Shown: positions 12,630-26,739 of the stretch, in pieces
Position numbering within the stretch: the first letter of the stretch is position 1
Layout: each line of letters starts with the position of its first letter
NCBI GenBank assembly: GCA_030248225.1
Contig: JASANE010009783.1
Location: 1-64,000, forward strand
From: Trileptium ribeirensis
Lineage: Eukaryota > Nematoda > Enoplea > Enoplida > Thoracostomopsidae
Reading direction: 5' to 3'
Length of the DNA stretch: 64,000 nt
The notes under the pieces: model-generated
What the model saw: only the letters and a program-made list of their open reading frames with translations
Told to the model about the DNA's origin: nothing
Databases searched by the model: none
Position numbers and translations under genes: made by a program

Positions 12630-13045
12630 TTAATTTAGAGGGGGGAGGGGGCAGACCCCAAGGATCGGCTCCCCCCCTTCCGGCGAGCGCCCCCCCTCCC
12701 AAGACACCGACCCCTACTTTTTTTCGCAAATCGACCCCTTACAATTTAGCATTTTTTCAAAAATCTACTCCTTAAGGGGTCACTAGAAAATTTCTAACTC
12801 ATATACACGCATATCGTAGGATAAACGATCAATTATTTGGTCACCAAACCTAAATATGCATGTATATATTATGGCCAAAAACTGAAAAAAACCAGCGCCA
12901 CAGAGGTATGTTGGGACACCTGAAAGAAAAAGAATTTTAAAAAATACTGGGCCATTAATTTTTTTCAAACTATGCACCTCCCTTAGGGGTCAATAAATTT
13001 TTCCGTTTACTGACCCCTATCTGGGAGGGCCCAAAATAACCCCGG
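12630..13045. mobile_element. CCGGGGTT-ended miniature element, copy 2
   Basis: Inverted counterpart of 39,112-39,567. The C-rich end lies at 12,630-12,710 and GACCCC/GGGGTC motifs follow. Confidence 0.7.
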
Positions 13046-13476
13046 TCAATGGCGATATTTGTCAGGCAACCGAACTTCGAAAAGCAGTTTACCCAACAAG
13101 GCGGGGCTAAGATATCAAGAGTCCCATAATCACTAAAAGGTGCGCAAAATTTCACATCAAAAGCTCATTGACTCAATGTAAATGCCATTTCTAATTCATG
13201 TATTTTTGTCATGCTACCTAATGCCCTCGTTATCGCTTCCCCAAATAGAACCGAACTTAACTGACCCAGGCACCGTCACCAACAGCAATTGAAGCGCCCC
13301 GAACCAAACAATAACGTCATTCGTCAACAGATCCAAACGCGAGTTTGCATTGATGTTTATTCGTAAACAACGTTCGTAAAACCAAACGCTTCATTTCGTT
13401 TTTATGCACTCATTTCGTGTTTCGTCAAAGTTTCAAGACTGACCATCAACCGCACACCTTGGACCCTTGCCCTTAC
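13046..13476. other. Intron-like sequence, copy 2
   Basis: Inverted counterpart of 38,666-39,111. No coding signal. Confidence 0.55.
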
Positions 13477-13680
13477 TAAAGAATAGGAAATCGGCATAAA
13501 CTGGAATAGTCGAGCAAACATTGCGGCAACGGTGCGACACAGTGTTTTCAACAAGCACTTCACAGGTCGATCGTCGTCAAGGAGATGTACATGGGCCGCT
13601 TGTTGATGATTGAGTGCGACCTTAAAGCATTCGTACGAGTTTGTCATCAATTAGCTGTACGCATCGTCCTACGTGGCAGA
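13477..13680 (-). pseudogene. IPO11 exon f, copy 2 (frameshifted)
   Basis: Inverted counterpart of 38,464-38,665. The donor is kept as the complement of CTTAC at 13,472-13,476. The acceptor AG appears as CG. LNHQQAAHVHLLDDDRPVKCLL is readable in one frame over part of the exon; the rest is shifted. Confidence 0.8.
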
Positions 13681-15627
13681 CGAAAACGAGCAAACATTAA
13701 TTATTCAGGTTGTGAAAGGCCAAGTGGTCAGGATTGACGCCGATCCTGGGGCTTACACATTCTGACCAGTAGAAATGGGCCCCTTGTTTATGCTCGAGCG
13801 GGACCGTAAGCATTTGACTGTTCGCCATGGATTGGCAGGATTCATTCGCTCAACGTGGCAAAACTAAAATGAGCAAACATGAAATATTATACTCCGAAGG
13901 CGATTGGTCAGTATATAATGACTAATTCTGGATTTAAAATTGGGCCAATAATTATTTGGGCCCAGACCATACCGATTCGATTGGCTTTGTCGGTCCTGAT
14001 TTAGGACATACGTATAATGCAATAAATTACTGCCGCACGCCACCAACATGACACTGTTTACTAACTGAATATTATTGACGCTTGATTGTTAGCTCAGTCT
14101 TTCAAATTTCTTTGTAGAATTTCCTTTAGAGAACCATCCATACTTCACCAATTATTAAATATAAATTGAACAGTAGATAAAACGTTCTTACACCGTTTGC
14201 TGTATTGATAGCAGCAAATTTATTATCGGTTTCGGTTTTAATTAAGAAAATGTTACGTTAAATTACTGAGTTAAAGAAATTAATGAACCAAGATTGAAAG
14301 CGACTGGTTGCTATCTTATTTATATATACATTAGTTTGGCTTCTCGAAAGCTATCGAAATTATACCGCAGGGCAAAAATCCCACACGCTCAAACCTTCTT
14401 GTTAATTTTGAAATCATCTTTTATGCATTTTTGGTAAATTTGAACCTGTGAACACAGTTCAAACTTTCAAGGATATTCTGTGGCCAAATCATCGACGGCA
14501 TGTATTACCTGAAAGTTTGAAAATTTAAATTTTTTGCCCTCAAATTCCTAAACCACCACAATTTTTGTTTAAAATTTTACGTCACGTATTGATCAATTTT
14601 TGAGTCAAATTTTAAAGTAGCAAAAATTTGAGTGTGTGAAAACACACCCCGATGGGCGTCAACTGGGAGCCTAAAATAAATGGGGAAATTCTTTAAGTTT
14701 ATGAAGACTATCTTCTTAATTAGAACTATGGCTTAATTATTAGTATTATAGCTGTGAGGAAACCTTAGATATATGTAATTTAACAACCAACCCGCACCTA
14801 TGGATATTCTGTAACAAGTGAAAATTTAAGCCAGGTTTTGTTCAGAATGGAACCTAGGTCTCAAACGCTGGGTTCAAACTTACAATTTTTGGCTCTATAA
14901 TTCAACGAAATTTTACAAGATAAAAAACGTAATTACGAAACTAATTTGACATCGTTACATAATTACAAATATATAAATTACTCTCTGCCTGTCCGAAAAA
15001 GCCAGGACAAACGTTGATGGCCAGCATCAAGCAACTATATACAGATGTAAGCACAAACTTACCTTGCAAGTCTGCGTTTTGCGGGAATACATTTTATCAA
15101 GCAGATCCGATGTCGCAAAAGCCCAAAAAGCTGCCCTGGGTTCAGGGGGGTTTGGGGGGGTTCACTAGGAAGATTGGGTTTCAGACAACCCTGTGGACCC
15201 TTTTAAACTTAATCTGAAGCTTTTTATTATTGGCATCGCAGAAGAAATTTGGATATTCTTAGTCAAAATAGTGAAAAAATTCCTATATATTACACCAACA
15301 AAAGAAAAATCCGCTACATCTTTTAGAACCACGCAGGACAGTATGTACCTGAAGGGCATTCAAACTTATGGTACAGAATCGAAACTTTTACCTAGGGGCA
15401 AGAACTTAGTGAACCTGGGCGGACGTCAATATACTCTGGATGGCCCAAAATCTTATTTCAGGTAGTTAAGAGTTCATGATGGTATATACATCAAACACAC
15501 AGCACCTGGACAGATGATTACGCACATAATCACAACGATAAATGACACCACCATTGTTCTCGTTTCAACACTTCGCCTGTAAGTTACTATTAATCAATTT
15601 ACACAAAAAAAGTTTAAAAACACTCAC
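13681..15627. other. Intron-like sequence, copy 2
   Basis: Inverted counterpart of 36,550-38,463. No exon recognised. Confidence 0.6.
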
Positions 15628-16251
15628 CTTCACAATTGGCACAAATAAAACCAAAACACCGGCTTGCAAAACAAAGCTAGGCGGCGAATTCCATAATGAC
15701 GGCAACACGGCTGAAAAAAGCCGTCCGAGATGCGCTTTAGAAGCGGCGCGCCATTCTGTCAGCTATAAGAGTTAGTGCCGAAAAGTATTGAGCCCATATG
15801 TGCATCTGCCTCTGTAGAATTGCTGAGTTAAACGGAATACAAGCCCCTGAGACCAAGCGTGCCGAGTGAGGCTCGAAAAAGTGTCTTCGTCAAATTGTAT
15901 ATCACCGACAGCTGTCGAAAGAGTTCGAAATGCCTGTCTAACGGACGATAACATCTGTACCGGCTGACAGGGAGCGGGCCACGAATTCGTACAGCTGCGT
16001 CTGAACGTCGATGCCAAACCGAATACCACACCATCGATCGCAAAGCCAAACGATGCGACGCTGAAGAATGGGCTGATATTTCATGTGGTCGCGCTCGAGA
16101 AGATTGAAATAGTAACCCTGTTGATCCGGAAGGTGATAAGTGAGGTGATCCGTCAAATTCCGCTATATGAGTGTATTTAGAGTGGAGAAGTGAGCAAAAA
16201 TCCACTAGTTCACAGAGTTTGTGTGCTGCTAAGCCCAAAGCGCAGTATATA
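15628..16251 (-). pseudogene. IPO11 exon e, copy 2 (frameshifted)
   Basis: Inverted counterpart of 35,957-36,549; 624 bp against 593. The block DHMKYQPILQRRIVWLCDRW and the following RFGIDVQTQLYEFVARSL are open in one frame, then the frame breaks. The start (LGLAAHKLCELVDFCSLL) lies in another frame. Confidence 0.85.
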
Positions 16252-19200
16252 CTGAAAACAAATAAATAAATAAATAATTGGTTATTGTTTTTAATATCAC
16301 ATTTTCAACGTTTAATTCGCACAGTCGGAGCAAATTTACACAGTGAAAAGTAAAGATTCGCAAAATTGTGATATTTTCCACTCTGCGGAAAAAAATTTAT
16401 CTAACTCGAGTGGAAACTAAGATTTTCTACTTTGGCTTTGGAGGGGGGTTGAGGGGAGGTTCCCTGTCGGTGTGTGTCTGTCGCACCTGCAATTTAATAA
16501 CGGTTGGGCGGATTTTGATGCAATATAGCTCATTCGAACCGCAATGGTCGATATACATAGGTGTAGTGACGGAGCCCGATTTTTGAATTTTTTCCCGTGG
16601 GAAAAGTTATGGGGCAAAATGACGTCATTTTGGCCCATTTTTCAGGCATTCCCTCCAGTTTTTGCGACTTTTCTCAATAAGTACACGATGTATCCGCAAA
16701 AATGAATAGGCCTATTCCATGTAGCTTTACCAGGGCTTTCCAATGATAACCAACAAGTTTTTCAACTACTTCCCAATCTGGAGTTTATAAAGCTTATAGT
16801 TGGTGCTTTACTCCAAATTTGGTGGAGAGTTGTGGGTAAGGCACCTAAATGTGTGCTTATTGTTGGTTGTAGTGTCGGATATGGGGCCTTCTGGGCCAAC
16901 AAGCTCATTGGGAGTGTCAAAAATATTGTGTGGCAAATATTTTTCACACTTCTGCTTCATATTTGGTATGAAAAATGATTTTTTCTCAAAGTGTCCGTTT
17001 GAATTCTTTAAATGTTCTTTTCACGGTCAATTTAGTGTTTTATTGAATGATTAAATTGTTAGTTCATTGATTCTGGACTGCTTGCATAAAAAAAAAAAAA
17101 AACAATAGGTTGGCTATCAAAAGAGGCGGGCGTAAATGATTACGCATCACTTACGGTTTATATAATGCTGCACCTGCGTACTGTGTGTAGGCTTTGGTTC
17201 GTGTGTGCTTTCTACAAGATACTTCTAAGAATTATTGTTCTCACCACTCGAGTTTTGTAACCCGCAAATGCGCTTCACGGAGCTCATCAATATAAACGCT
17301 TGAAAACTTAGCAAGGATTTGGAGAGGCCAAATTTCAAATACCTGTATCGTTATTCACGGCATACTTTAAAGCTTGAAGGCCTTAGAATGTTCAATAATT
17401 CTGCTAAGTTATTCTCTAATGTTTGGTGTTCCATATAACATTACGCGGTTATATGAATATTATTATACAAAAGATATGGTAACATTATGGCACAAAATTC
17501 AAAATAATTTGGAATAAATCTGACAGACTCGCTAAACACATGAGTCCGAAGTTTGTGACCTTCGTCTTTGGCTGAATTTCATCCCCAACATTTGCAATAA
17601 AATAGCATATCCTTAAGGCCATGCCATAGGATAGGACTTGGTGCCATCACTCACATTTGTTGGCAAATGACGACATCACTGTCCATATTTGTTGTATAAC
17701 AGGACCATAACCTTGCTATTGTCTCTTGACCAACTGTAGCAATTTCCGCCATTAACTTGTTACACCTGCCATTTATTGTCTTCAATCGGAAAATTACACT
17801 ACTGCACGCTCGGTAGCCGATATCTGGGATCGGATTCATCACTTCCGATGAAGAGCACTCGCATCGTCCTGCCCTTCTGCTAGTAACCGTCACGGCCAAT
17901 GTCACTTTTAGGGGCGGGAAGTGTTTTTCCTAACGATATGATGTTCGGCCAAACTGAATACATATTTATGTTAACTGCAGTTGTAGATGAAACACTTAAA
18001 TATGGACTACTATGTATATCTATTGAAGAGACCAACGAACCTAAAGACCCTATAGATGCCGTATTGTGACTCAAATTAGTGGCATATTTGAAAATGAAAG
18101 AGATAGGATATAGCAATATGAACCATATATAAAAAAATTTTGATAGAAAGTCAAAAACATTACTATGTACCGATGATTATGTTTGTGGTATCATTACAAA
18201 AGACAAAATGTTACACTACTCACAATAACAGTAAAGTATAGTTTGTATTAAGTTACTCTTACAATAAAGAAGCCACCAAAAAGTAACCTCAAAATATGCT
18301 CCATAAGGGGCATTAGGTGACAACCGAGCATTAGCCAACCGGGGTAGGGACATTAGCTTTTCTAACGGCACACCACAACCATTCGAGTGACACACAGTAG
18401 TGGTAATTTGGAAGCCTAATCCTAGTTGTCCATAGGAAAACAGCCAGAATTTGATACTTTCGAAGAATATTCTCTACGTATAAATAGGAATGCGGAACAG
18501 GATACCAGTGTCGGCTGGTTTACATCTTTTGAGTCATCGTTCGAGGCTTCTCCAAATTCAGGCATTTCATTATCGGGGATCCCATACTCGGCCATCCCTC
18601 CACACACTCAAATCCCCATGTTCGCTCCCATACAACTCCAAGAAACGCCGCGTTCGATTTTGATTTTGATTCTCCATCATACAATGAAGTATGTTAATTT
18701 TAAACTAGTAGTTTTACAACTAAATGGCATGTGTATCAGTGACTGAATTTGTATAATGAAATGATGCAATATATAAAGCAGTTACGACACTTAATAAGGC
18801 CGTTACTGCCGTCACAATGTATAAGCGACAGTAAATAATGTTTCACATGGCAAAATTTTGCATTTTGCTGCATTTGGAAAAAATAGAAATCCCAAACTCT
18901 AAATTTTCCCCAAAAAAGAACCCTGAAGATCCCTCACATTTTTGGCGAGTGGAAAGGTCATAAAATTTGGGTTATCACTGGTTCAACGCATCTGTCAATT
19001 TTATTGTCCCCACTTGACATCCTCTAGTTGACATAAAATGTCTCCAAAAATTTCATTTCAAGCTTATATTTTGATTAATTTAGTAGAGAAGTCTTTGATT
19101 AAAATGCTTTCAACCTTAATAGTACATCTGGACAGCATTTGAAGTAATTTAGTATTCTGCATCCAGTATTCAAGCACTGAACGTCGACTATTTTTAGATT

Positions 19201-19810
19201 GAAAAGCAACACCCTTACCGGGTCAAGACAATGAGCGCCTAAATAATTTCGTGCCCCCTAGAAAAATAAGGCTCCCCTCCCGTTCATGACCAACGCAAAA
19301 TTTTTGAGATGGAAAAACCCATGCATCAAGTATTACGTGGTCCAAAATTTGCTTTAATCATTGAAAGCGAAGATTGCTTAGCTCGACAATGATCTTAATC
19401 GTTTATCATGAGTATGCCAGGACCACGTTTTATTAAGCCGGCACAGAGGCACTCAACAAAGCACAAGGCATCAAAATATATATCACTATTTTTGCGGCCA
19501 AAGCCATGATGTGTAATGCTAGGTGCGTCTCCCGGTTATTTTCAAAGTTCGACTGTAAAAGTGTAAAAAAATCGCGTCAATTTAAAGAAACGCATTTTAA
19601 ATTCTAACTTACATAATCATCGCCTCCAACTATGCCTCAAGCACTGCAGTAGCGTTACAAACTATAACTCACATGAATCTCTTTGGAGCACTTCATGCAA
19701 GTTTCCTAGATTAGACGGTAAAGTTTTCAGGCGCTCGAATTCAGCTGCTTCAAATAACCGCTTCAAGCTATGCCTCAAACACTGCAGTAGCGTTACAAAC
19801 TAGAACTCAC
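16252..19810. other. Intron-like sequence, copy 2
   Basis: Inverted counterpart of 32,448-35,956. Contains the ACTTTTCCCACGGGAAAA interspersed repeat at about 16,420-16,660 and a 15-base A run at about 17,088. No exon seen. Confidence 0.6.
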
Positions 19811-20006
19811 ATGAATCTCTTTGGAGCACATCATGCAAGTTTCCTGGATCGACGGGAGTTTTCAGCCGCTCGAACCAGCTGCTCAAAAGTGGAGTTAAAA
19901 GTGTATGATGATTGTGAACGATCGTTATGAAAAGACTTTCGGCTGCGGGACGGAGACTTACACGCCAGGCCTCGTTTTCATCGGCACTTGCAAAACACTC
20001 GGGATC
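19811..20006 (-). pseudogene. IPO11 exon d, copy 2 (open)
   Basis: Same length as copy 1 (196 bp), fully open, and two substitutions away from it (one synonymous, one Glu to Asp). Acceptor and donor are both present on the minus strand. The second unit of the 133-bp tandem duplication lies at about 19,640-19,770 and is diverged. Confidence 0.85.
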
Positions 20007-21279
20007 CTGAAATTTGAACACCTCAAACTATATTATAACTAAACATACATAAGAAAAGACTGAAACATAGTCACACGCAAATCGAAGGAAACCCAATAAG
20101 AAAACAAAACATTAACACAGCAACATACGTAGATACGTTCGAGTCGATGGTATAAACACTATTTAAGTAAACAGAAAACCTTCGTATATTTATTAACCAG
20201 CCGGAGTAATTACTGTGTAACTAGAAAATTATAACACAAAATTGACTATTCTGAGCTCCTATGTTGAGTTACCTCCGCGACCCATACACCCGCGCCGCCG
20301 CGGCCATGGCTGCGCAGGCTGATTGTAGTGCGGGGCTTCCGTAAACACCGACCGCGATTTTTGGAGAAAAGGGCCTTGGACATCAAGCGGATACACCGTG
20401 GTGCTAGGACCCAAGATGCGCAGAATATAAAGAGAATCCCAGAGCAAATGGATGACCCCCACAAAGTCCATCATGCAAGGGGAGTTACAGGGCCTCCTCC
20501 CTCATTGCCGCCAGCAACGAAGTTGGCAACACGGATAAGAGGCTCACACTTGAACAGGGTTCTGCAAATTAAAGTTGGGTGATGGGGATCGCCTTGGGAT
20601 TTTCAAGTGCCCCGCGACAAAACCCGAGTCCCCCGGTTCGTGTTCGGGCTTCCCCAGTTCATCTTCTCTTGACAAAATTCCTTTCCACTCAATAACAACA
20701 ACCCAAATGACAAAAACTCCGATCAAAACTTGTCTCAAATTCCTGAAAGAAAAATTTCGCAATCTTATCAAAATGTGCTTTATTTTTCAATTAAACTGCT
20801 TTCCATCGAATAAGCGTTTGGCGGTGTTTCCGCACACGATTTTAACCCTTTTTCTTGGCAAATGCCCCCTAGCAAAATTTTCGTCGAATGCCCCTGGTTC
20901 ATGCCCCTGCCAAAATTTTTTAAGGAATGGAGAGCCCAAGACAGAACGGGTATTACCGAAGCCATCTCAAAGACGGCGTGGCAATCGACTGCGAATTTCG
21001 TGAGTTTTGTTGGCTGTACGTCAACAATCATTGTCGACGATTTTGAAACACGACTGGTCAGGTAATTTCACTAAGTCGAACTTTACGACAAAGCCATCCC
21101 AATATAATTATAACTAGACTCAGGACATGGAAAATATGACTACGAACGTTTTACCTAAGTTTTTGCGTAAAAATATGAACGATGACGATCAACTTAGAAT
21201 GATATAGCTTTTTACTCAGTTCCCGACACACTTTGATTCGGCCACTAAATTAAGTGCCAACACAAAAAAAACTTCTTAC
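20007..21279. other. Intron-like sequence with ACTGGGCTCTCC-family element, copy 2
   Basis: Inverted counterpart of 30,943-32,242. The interspersed element lies at about 20,590-20,940. No exon seen. Confidence 0.6.
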
Positions 21280-21468
21280 CTCTTTCCCACTGCTCAAGGT
21301 TCTTGTCTGTGACATGCCCAACTGGTTAGCGAAAAGGCAGTTGAAAACCTCGGTCAGCTTATTGCTGTAAGAACCGTATTTATAATTTCGTGTGCCACAA
21401 AGCGCGAGTCGATCTCTTTCGTTCTCTGGCTCTGCCGGGTTGACATGGATCGATATAGGGTTCAATTC
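21280..21468 (-). pseudogene. IPO11 exon c, copy 2 (frameshifted)
   Basis: Inverted counterpart of 3,052-3,236, with acceptor and donor both recognisable. PAEPENERDRLAL and NKLTEVFNCLFANQLG are readable, but in one or more shifted segments. Confidence 0.8.
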
Positions 21469-22327
21469 CTGAAAAACCGGCACAAATATTAATAATCGAG
21501 ATATCAAATCATATATCAACAGTTAACAGGTATTGTTATATTGCAATATATTGGCCAAAATCTCAACACGAACAAAATTTCACCTACGGCTTTGGCTAAG
21601 GAATCCGCTCGGACCTTGGCAAACTGAAATAACTGGATGAAATTTTCCTGATGCTAGCTGTGGCAAAGCGGTGCCCCTTGATATTAACCCGGGTTTTTGT
21701 AAATGGCAGTTTTCGCGTTTTCATGCTGTTTTTATCATCGCAAACATAAAACCAGGCAAATCTATCAACTGGCTAAAAAACAAAAACAGAAGCAAAACTA
21801 AACAATAACGCATAGTCAATAGAATGAGTTAGCACTAAAACTAAATAACCTAAACTTTTCCTTCACCGGTAAGAAATACTCTACAAATAATGGCCAAGAC
21901 ATGACTGTCGCCTAACGGGCAAAAGTGAAGACGTAATACTATCAGCAGCTCCGACTAATTGAGCCATAAACGACTTGAGCTATTCCTTCCACTGATTATT
22001 TGATCTTTGTCTTTCTAAAAGTCCAATAGAAACTTTGTTTAATATCTAAACATAAAAATTGCTAATGCAAGACATTTTTCCATAACACCAAGTACATTTT
22101 CATAACTATATCACTCTACCGAGTACTGGACCTGAGTTACCACTTAAAATACAATTTATCACCCGCCAAGAATGACTGTCTGTCCAAGCGAACGAGACAA
22201 AAAGCCAGTGGCAACCAGGTTTTGGCTAGCCCAGCGCCTGGCTACTTGCCCGTTCGATATTCCCGTGCTTGGTAATAGCAACCGTTCGCTGTCTGGTTGA
22301 AAGGCGGCAGTGATTTCTAAACTGGAC
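21469..22327. other. Intron-like sequence, copy 2
   Basis: Inverted counterpart of 29,915-30,755. No coding signal. Confidence 0.55.
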
Positions 22328-22680
22328 CGGTGTCGTATAACCTTCAACTACTTTATAACCCCTGCATCAAGAGGATCGATGACATATTGATGAATTTGAC
22401 AGCGGAAAAATGCCGTAAGTTGCCGGAACCGGGCCGAAGGAACGATAGCACAATGTCAACTGCGATTGTTAGATGATTTGCTAAGCCATTGAATATAACC
22501 AATGTAACCAATTCTTTAAATCCAGCAATAGCTTCAGAACGTTGTTCAACGCTTCGTCCAGATGCGCTCGCGATATTTTGCCCTCATACTTTCGCCCCCA
22601 AAGCAAAGTAACATTATAAATAAAATCGCTCACTGGTTAAATCTGCACGGAACCCGTCCACAATAATACTTTCTAGGGTG
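22328..22680 (-). pseudogene. IPO11 exon b, copy 2 (frameshifted)
   Basis: Inverted counterpart of 29,564-29,914. It carries more base substitutions than copy 1, for example around 22,565-22,600, where the acidic stretch seen in copy 3 is altered. Confidence 0.75.
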
Positions 22681-23955
22681 CTGCAGATGCCAGATATTTT
22701 CAATACTTTTCGTATAAAAACATTGACACTTCCAACAGATTTAGAGCTTCATAAATAAGGCACACGAGTTACTAAGTTACAGGCAAATCTTATCGTGTAA
22801 GTGCACATTCGATAACGCAAGTATCAAATCGGAAACTCCGCGAAAATGATTCTTCAATTAATTAATTTTGCTCAAAAGATGCGACTTTGTAAATTCCATA
22901 AAGTGTCCGTATTTATTGTTACTGTAAGAAGAAATTGTTTGTTTGATGCCTGTTTATCATCACTTTCTTACTAAATACTCATCTCTGATATTGAGCATTA
23001 CGATAAGATCTTAATACCAATTTTTTTAACGCATGACCAGGATTCTCAGACTTCAGGTAACTGCAAAGCAATAATGCGCCAGACAACATGAAGCCACTAT
23101 CAACAATTCGCTAAAGCTATAGCATTGGCGAGAAACGACTGTTGTTCATCTGATGTTTGCTCGCATGTTAGTTTTTGATAAATTAAATCTTCGTTCGAAA
23201 AATGTGTTCGAATTTTGTTCGAAGACGTGCTCGAAATGTTGGAGAGCTTTTTTAAATTTAACCGAGAAATGTTCTAAATATGCTCGAACTTCTGTTTGAG
23301 AAAGTGAATAAACTTTGTTCGACGTTCGTTCGTTTGAAAAGTAACACTCATTCCTGGTGATTTCTGTATATGGTTTTCAAAGAAATACGTTCCCAGTCTT
23401 TTCTCATCCCATAAGTGAGTTTCAGAAAAGCTATCTCAAATAGGCTTGCTGCATTCGGGCGTTGCTGCAAACTGAAAATTTATAAACGACGTTAAAAACT
23501 ACCTGTCAAACACGACTTATTACAAAGAGAACTCGAAAAAACTTTCTACACCTAATCTTGTCTGTAATATAATCGAAATATAAATTACATACAGTCGTGC
23601 CGGCACCACCTAATGCATCTATCTAGAGCGAGCGAGCACCTGAGCGAACATCTAGCTAGATGAAGATTGAACATCGAAATGATCAAAGTGCGGATATTGA
23701 GTAAGCAGCATTCATTTCTCGCAAGAACTGAATATAGGGAATAAAATTAAATTCTTCGCCTATCATTAGGTAAAAATTGCTTCTGTATCTTTTTGATTGC
23801 CATAACTCATATGTAAACATAACGCTAAATACCAAGGTAAGGTATCAATATAAATAAAAATTAAATTCAATCAATTAAAACTTTCGGAATTTGCCGACAA
23901 AGCCACTTCTGCATCTTCAGTATTGTGTCAATAATTATTATTGCTATTTACGTAC
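22681..23955. other. Intron-like sequence, copy 2
   Basis: Inverted counterpart of 28,355-29,563. No exon recognised. Confidence 0.55.
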
Positions 23956-24065
23956 GTGCAAGAATAAGATCTTCCATCGACAAAATCATCGCGCTTAGAC
24001 ATTCTGGCAACTTCTGTGTTGTTGTGCGGTTGATTAAAGCCATAAATAGATTACATATCGTAGAG
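23956..24065 (-). pseudogene. IPO11 exon a, copy 2 (broken)
   Basis: Inverted counterpart of the tentative exon at 28,247-28,354, with indels. Confidence 0.4.
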
Positions 24066-25555
24066 CTCAAACAAAACATACATAATGAACACCGTGTGGA
24101 TCTACTATTAGGTCAGGTTGGCCCAAAATTGTTCTTTTGTCAAATTTGTTTATGAACTAAAAACCAGAGGCTGTGTACAAATTCAATAATTTTTGTTACG
24201 TAAATGACTGGAACCCATGTTCGCGTTCAATAAAATGAGAATAAAACAGTAGAAATTGTTTTGCAACGCCAACTTTTGCACGATTCAGTTTGCAATTTCC
24301 GAATAAAACTCATCAACGTGTACCCGACTAAGCAAATGATCAAAATACGCTTGATCGAAAACATAGATTTCAAGGGTAATCGATAGTTTGACCGTTTTTA
24401 AGATACAACTAACACAACAGTTTACGCTGTCGGTGGCTTCTACCGATCCGAAATTTCATATTCTGCGCCATGCCGACAGGGAACGAGGCTGACTGCCACA
24501 AACATCTTAACTTTTTTGTTTCAACGATGTTTGTCTGTTCGTTATAAATCTACCAACTAAGCCTAAAACGGTAATGGCTGAAGATTGAAACATGAGCCAG
24601 AAGGTAATATAAATAACTGTGGAAATAATTCAACATTAGCATACGTAACAGTTTTTTCATTCAATCCGAATGTATATAATACATGAAATAATGAGTTGTA
24701 AAGCGAGCGATATGAGTGTATTTACACCGTGGAGCTTAGTGAAAAATTGTCAATTTTCTTTTCTGTTTCTCTCATTCATAAATCATTTTCCTATGGATAT
24801 ATTTCTACAATTTTCTGTTTGATAGAAAATGAAATCAGGATGTGCCTCATTAGTTGCGTGTATTGTCAAAATGGGCAAGAATGGTTTTAAGGGTCTACCC
24901 GAATCTAATCGGAAATGTGTACCATGTCAAAGGCCATATCTCAAGAATCAGCTCTTCTACATTATACTTTGCCGAAAGATCTTTCGATAGGACCACTCCG
25001 CGGACCGCTGTGGGCCCAGATGGGGCAGACACGGTGCATATTTCATAACATTTCACGAGCTGTCACGGTTTAAAAGGTCATTGAACCCGATTTCCAGAAG
25101 GTAGCCTATCTTCAGTCGTTGGTGTACGTATTGCGTACAGGCTTCAAGAATTGTCTATTCCGGGGGCTGAACATGGTATGCAGATATCCACTTTAGTACA
25201 TGCATTTCACTGCACATATTCACCAGTGCTACGCGCTGCACATGTTTTATTTTAGAATATGTGCATTAAATAAAACATTGCACTGTTTCTATGATTCGTG
25301 GCTGAAAGTGACTATAGGTTTATTCAAGCTATTAATAGTGGTATACCCATTTTAGCACCAGAGTCACTGTTGCTACAGCAAGCTACCGTTCATTGTGCCC
25401 GTTAGGTTGCCTTATCTAACGAGTATCTCACATGCGAGGGCGAAACTAAATGAGTGTGTATTCTTATTTACACGGAATTATTCTGAAATAATCACTCTAA
25501 AACAGGCTGTGCTTGATGTATATACCACCTGAATACCTTGGAACCTGAACCCGAT

Positions 25556-26739
25556 TAAAAATCCTAAAACCTTGTCATAACTGCAAACCGATTGAAACAA
25601 CTTAAAGTTAAGACTAAAGCATTCGCGCCGGGCTGTGTATATAACCAAATTAATTGATTTAAACTATCTTACAGACGCTTTACTTGTATTCAGCGTTCAA
25701 TGCCTATATTATAGACTATCTGGATGGTTGGCACTCACATAACCACAAAAATGAAAACACACTACATTTAGGAAAATCGTGTTTGTCTAATTTATAAGAT
25801 GAAAACTTTAAAGAAAAGTATAATATATAGTGAAATTGAACGCTTAGATAGCAAAACTGTCCTAATCCAGCGCATTCGCATAACAAAACAAACACTTGTT
25901 GCAAGGGAACACCCAATAATGTCAAATTTTAAAATCAATATTTCTGGCAAAGGTTAAAAACAAAATATATTTGGTACGACAGCGACCAGGTGTGGTACCC
26001 ACAAATTGGTGGTTCTTGATGAAGCGAATGGTGGTTTCCATTTTTCCATGCTAACAGTGACCGCGAGATATGCTGGCGAAATACAGGTACCGTATGACAA
26101 GATTTGATAAAGATCCCTTAAAATCTATTTTTGGCATTTGACCCTGAAATATGGGTAGGATTGTTCTTGTTGAGCTAAAGGCACATCCTCATCACTTTTG
26201 CTACAAATGACTAAATTATGTCGAAACTACTGATCGAAAAAAAATTAATTATATGTGCATAAAACAGACAAAACAAGTTTTAACTTATTTCCGCCTTGCG
26301 ATCCCAGCTTGTGTTTTACTGTTTCAACAACTGTAATAATATTCTGCATAGAATGTTACAAAACTAGACTAGTCTGTAAGTGGAACTACATTTGTGAGCG
26401 AAGCTTGGGCTGTGGCATTACGAATGTACTGCAATTTTATGTTCTTTCAATAACTACATTGCATAGGGCAATGGGCTTTATCATTGGTAAAAATATTATA
26501 TTTAATTTCTTAGATCCAAAAAAAGCCTGATAGTTGGTTCGATCCAAACGATTCTATTTCAATAAACAACACAAATATTGCAAAATTCTCTATTTTAGCT
26601 GCGTAAGATTAACTAATTAGCTAAATTACTAATTAGCCACTCAAAATTTTTTAATGCCAAATATCAGGTGTACCCCTCAACATGATAGGCTTTACAAACA
26701 AAAAAAAGTTTTTTAAAATTTATTATTTTTAAGTGTCCA
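25556..26739. other. Unique spacer at the second palindrome turn
   Basis: The arms of copies 2 and 3 match up to the words CTGTGCTTGATGTATATACC (about 25,510) and its complement (about 26,755-26,775). The 1.2 kb between them shows no clear inverted match. It is AT-rich, with an unrecognised 91-codon open frame at 26,255-26,530 and a TTAGCTAAT-type AT repeat at about 26,610-26,640. No gene recognised. Confidence 0.65.

Larger units (their letters stand above)
12437..25555 (-). repeat. Copy 2 of the inverted triplication (reverse orientation)
   Basis: Reverse-complement copy of copies 1 and 3. It pairs with copy 1 from 12,437 to about 24,594. It pairs with copy 3 from about 12,565 to about 25,555, where the match runs on for almost 1 kb beyond the window-start anchor. 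Exons a-f are all present on the minus strand in the expected order. Confidence 0.93.
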
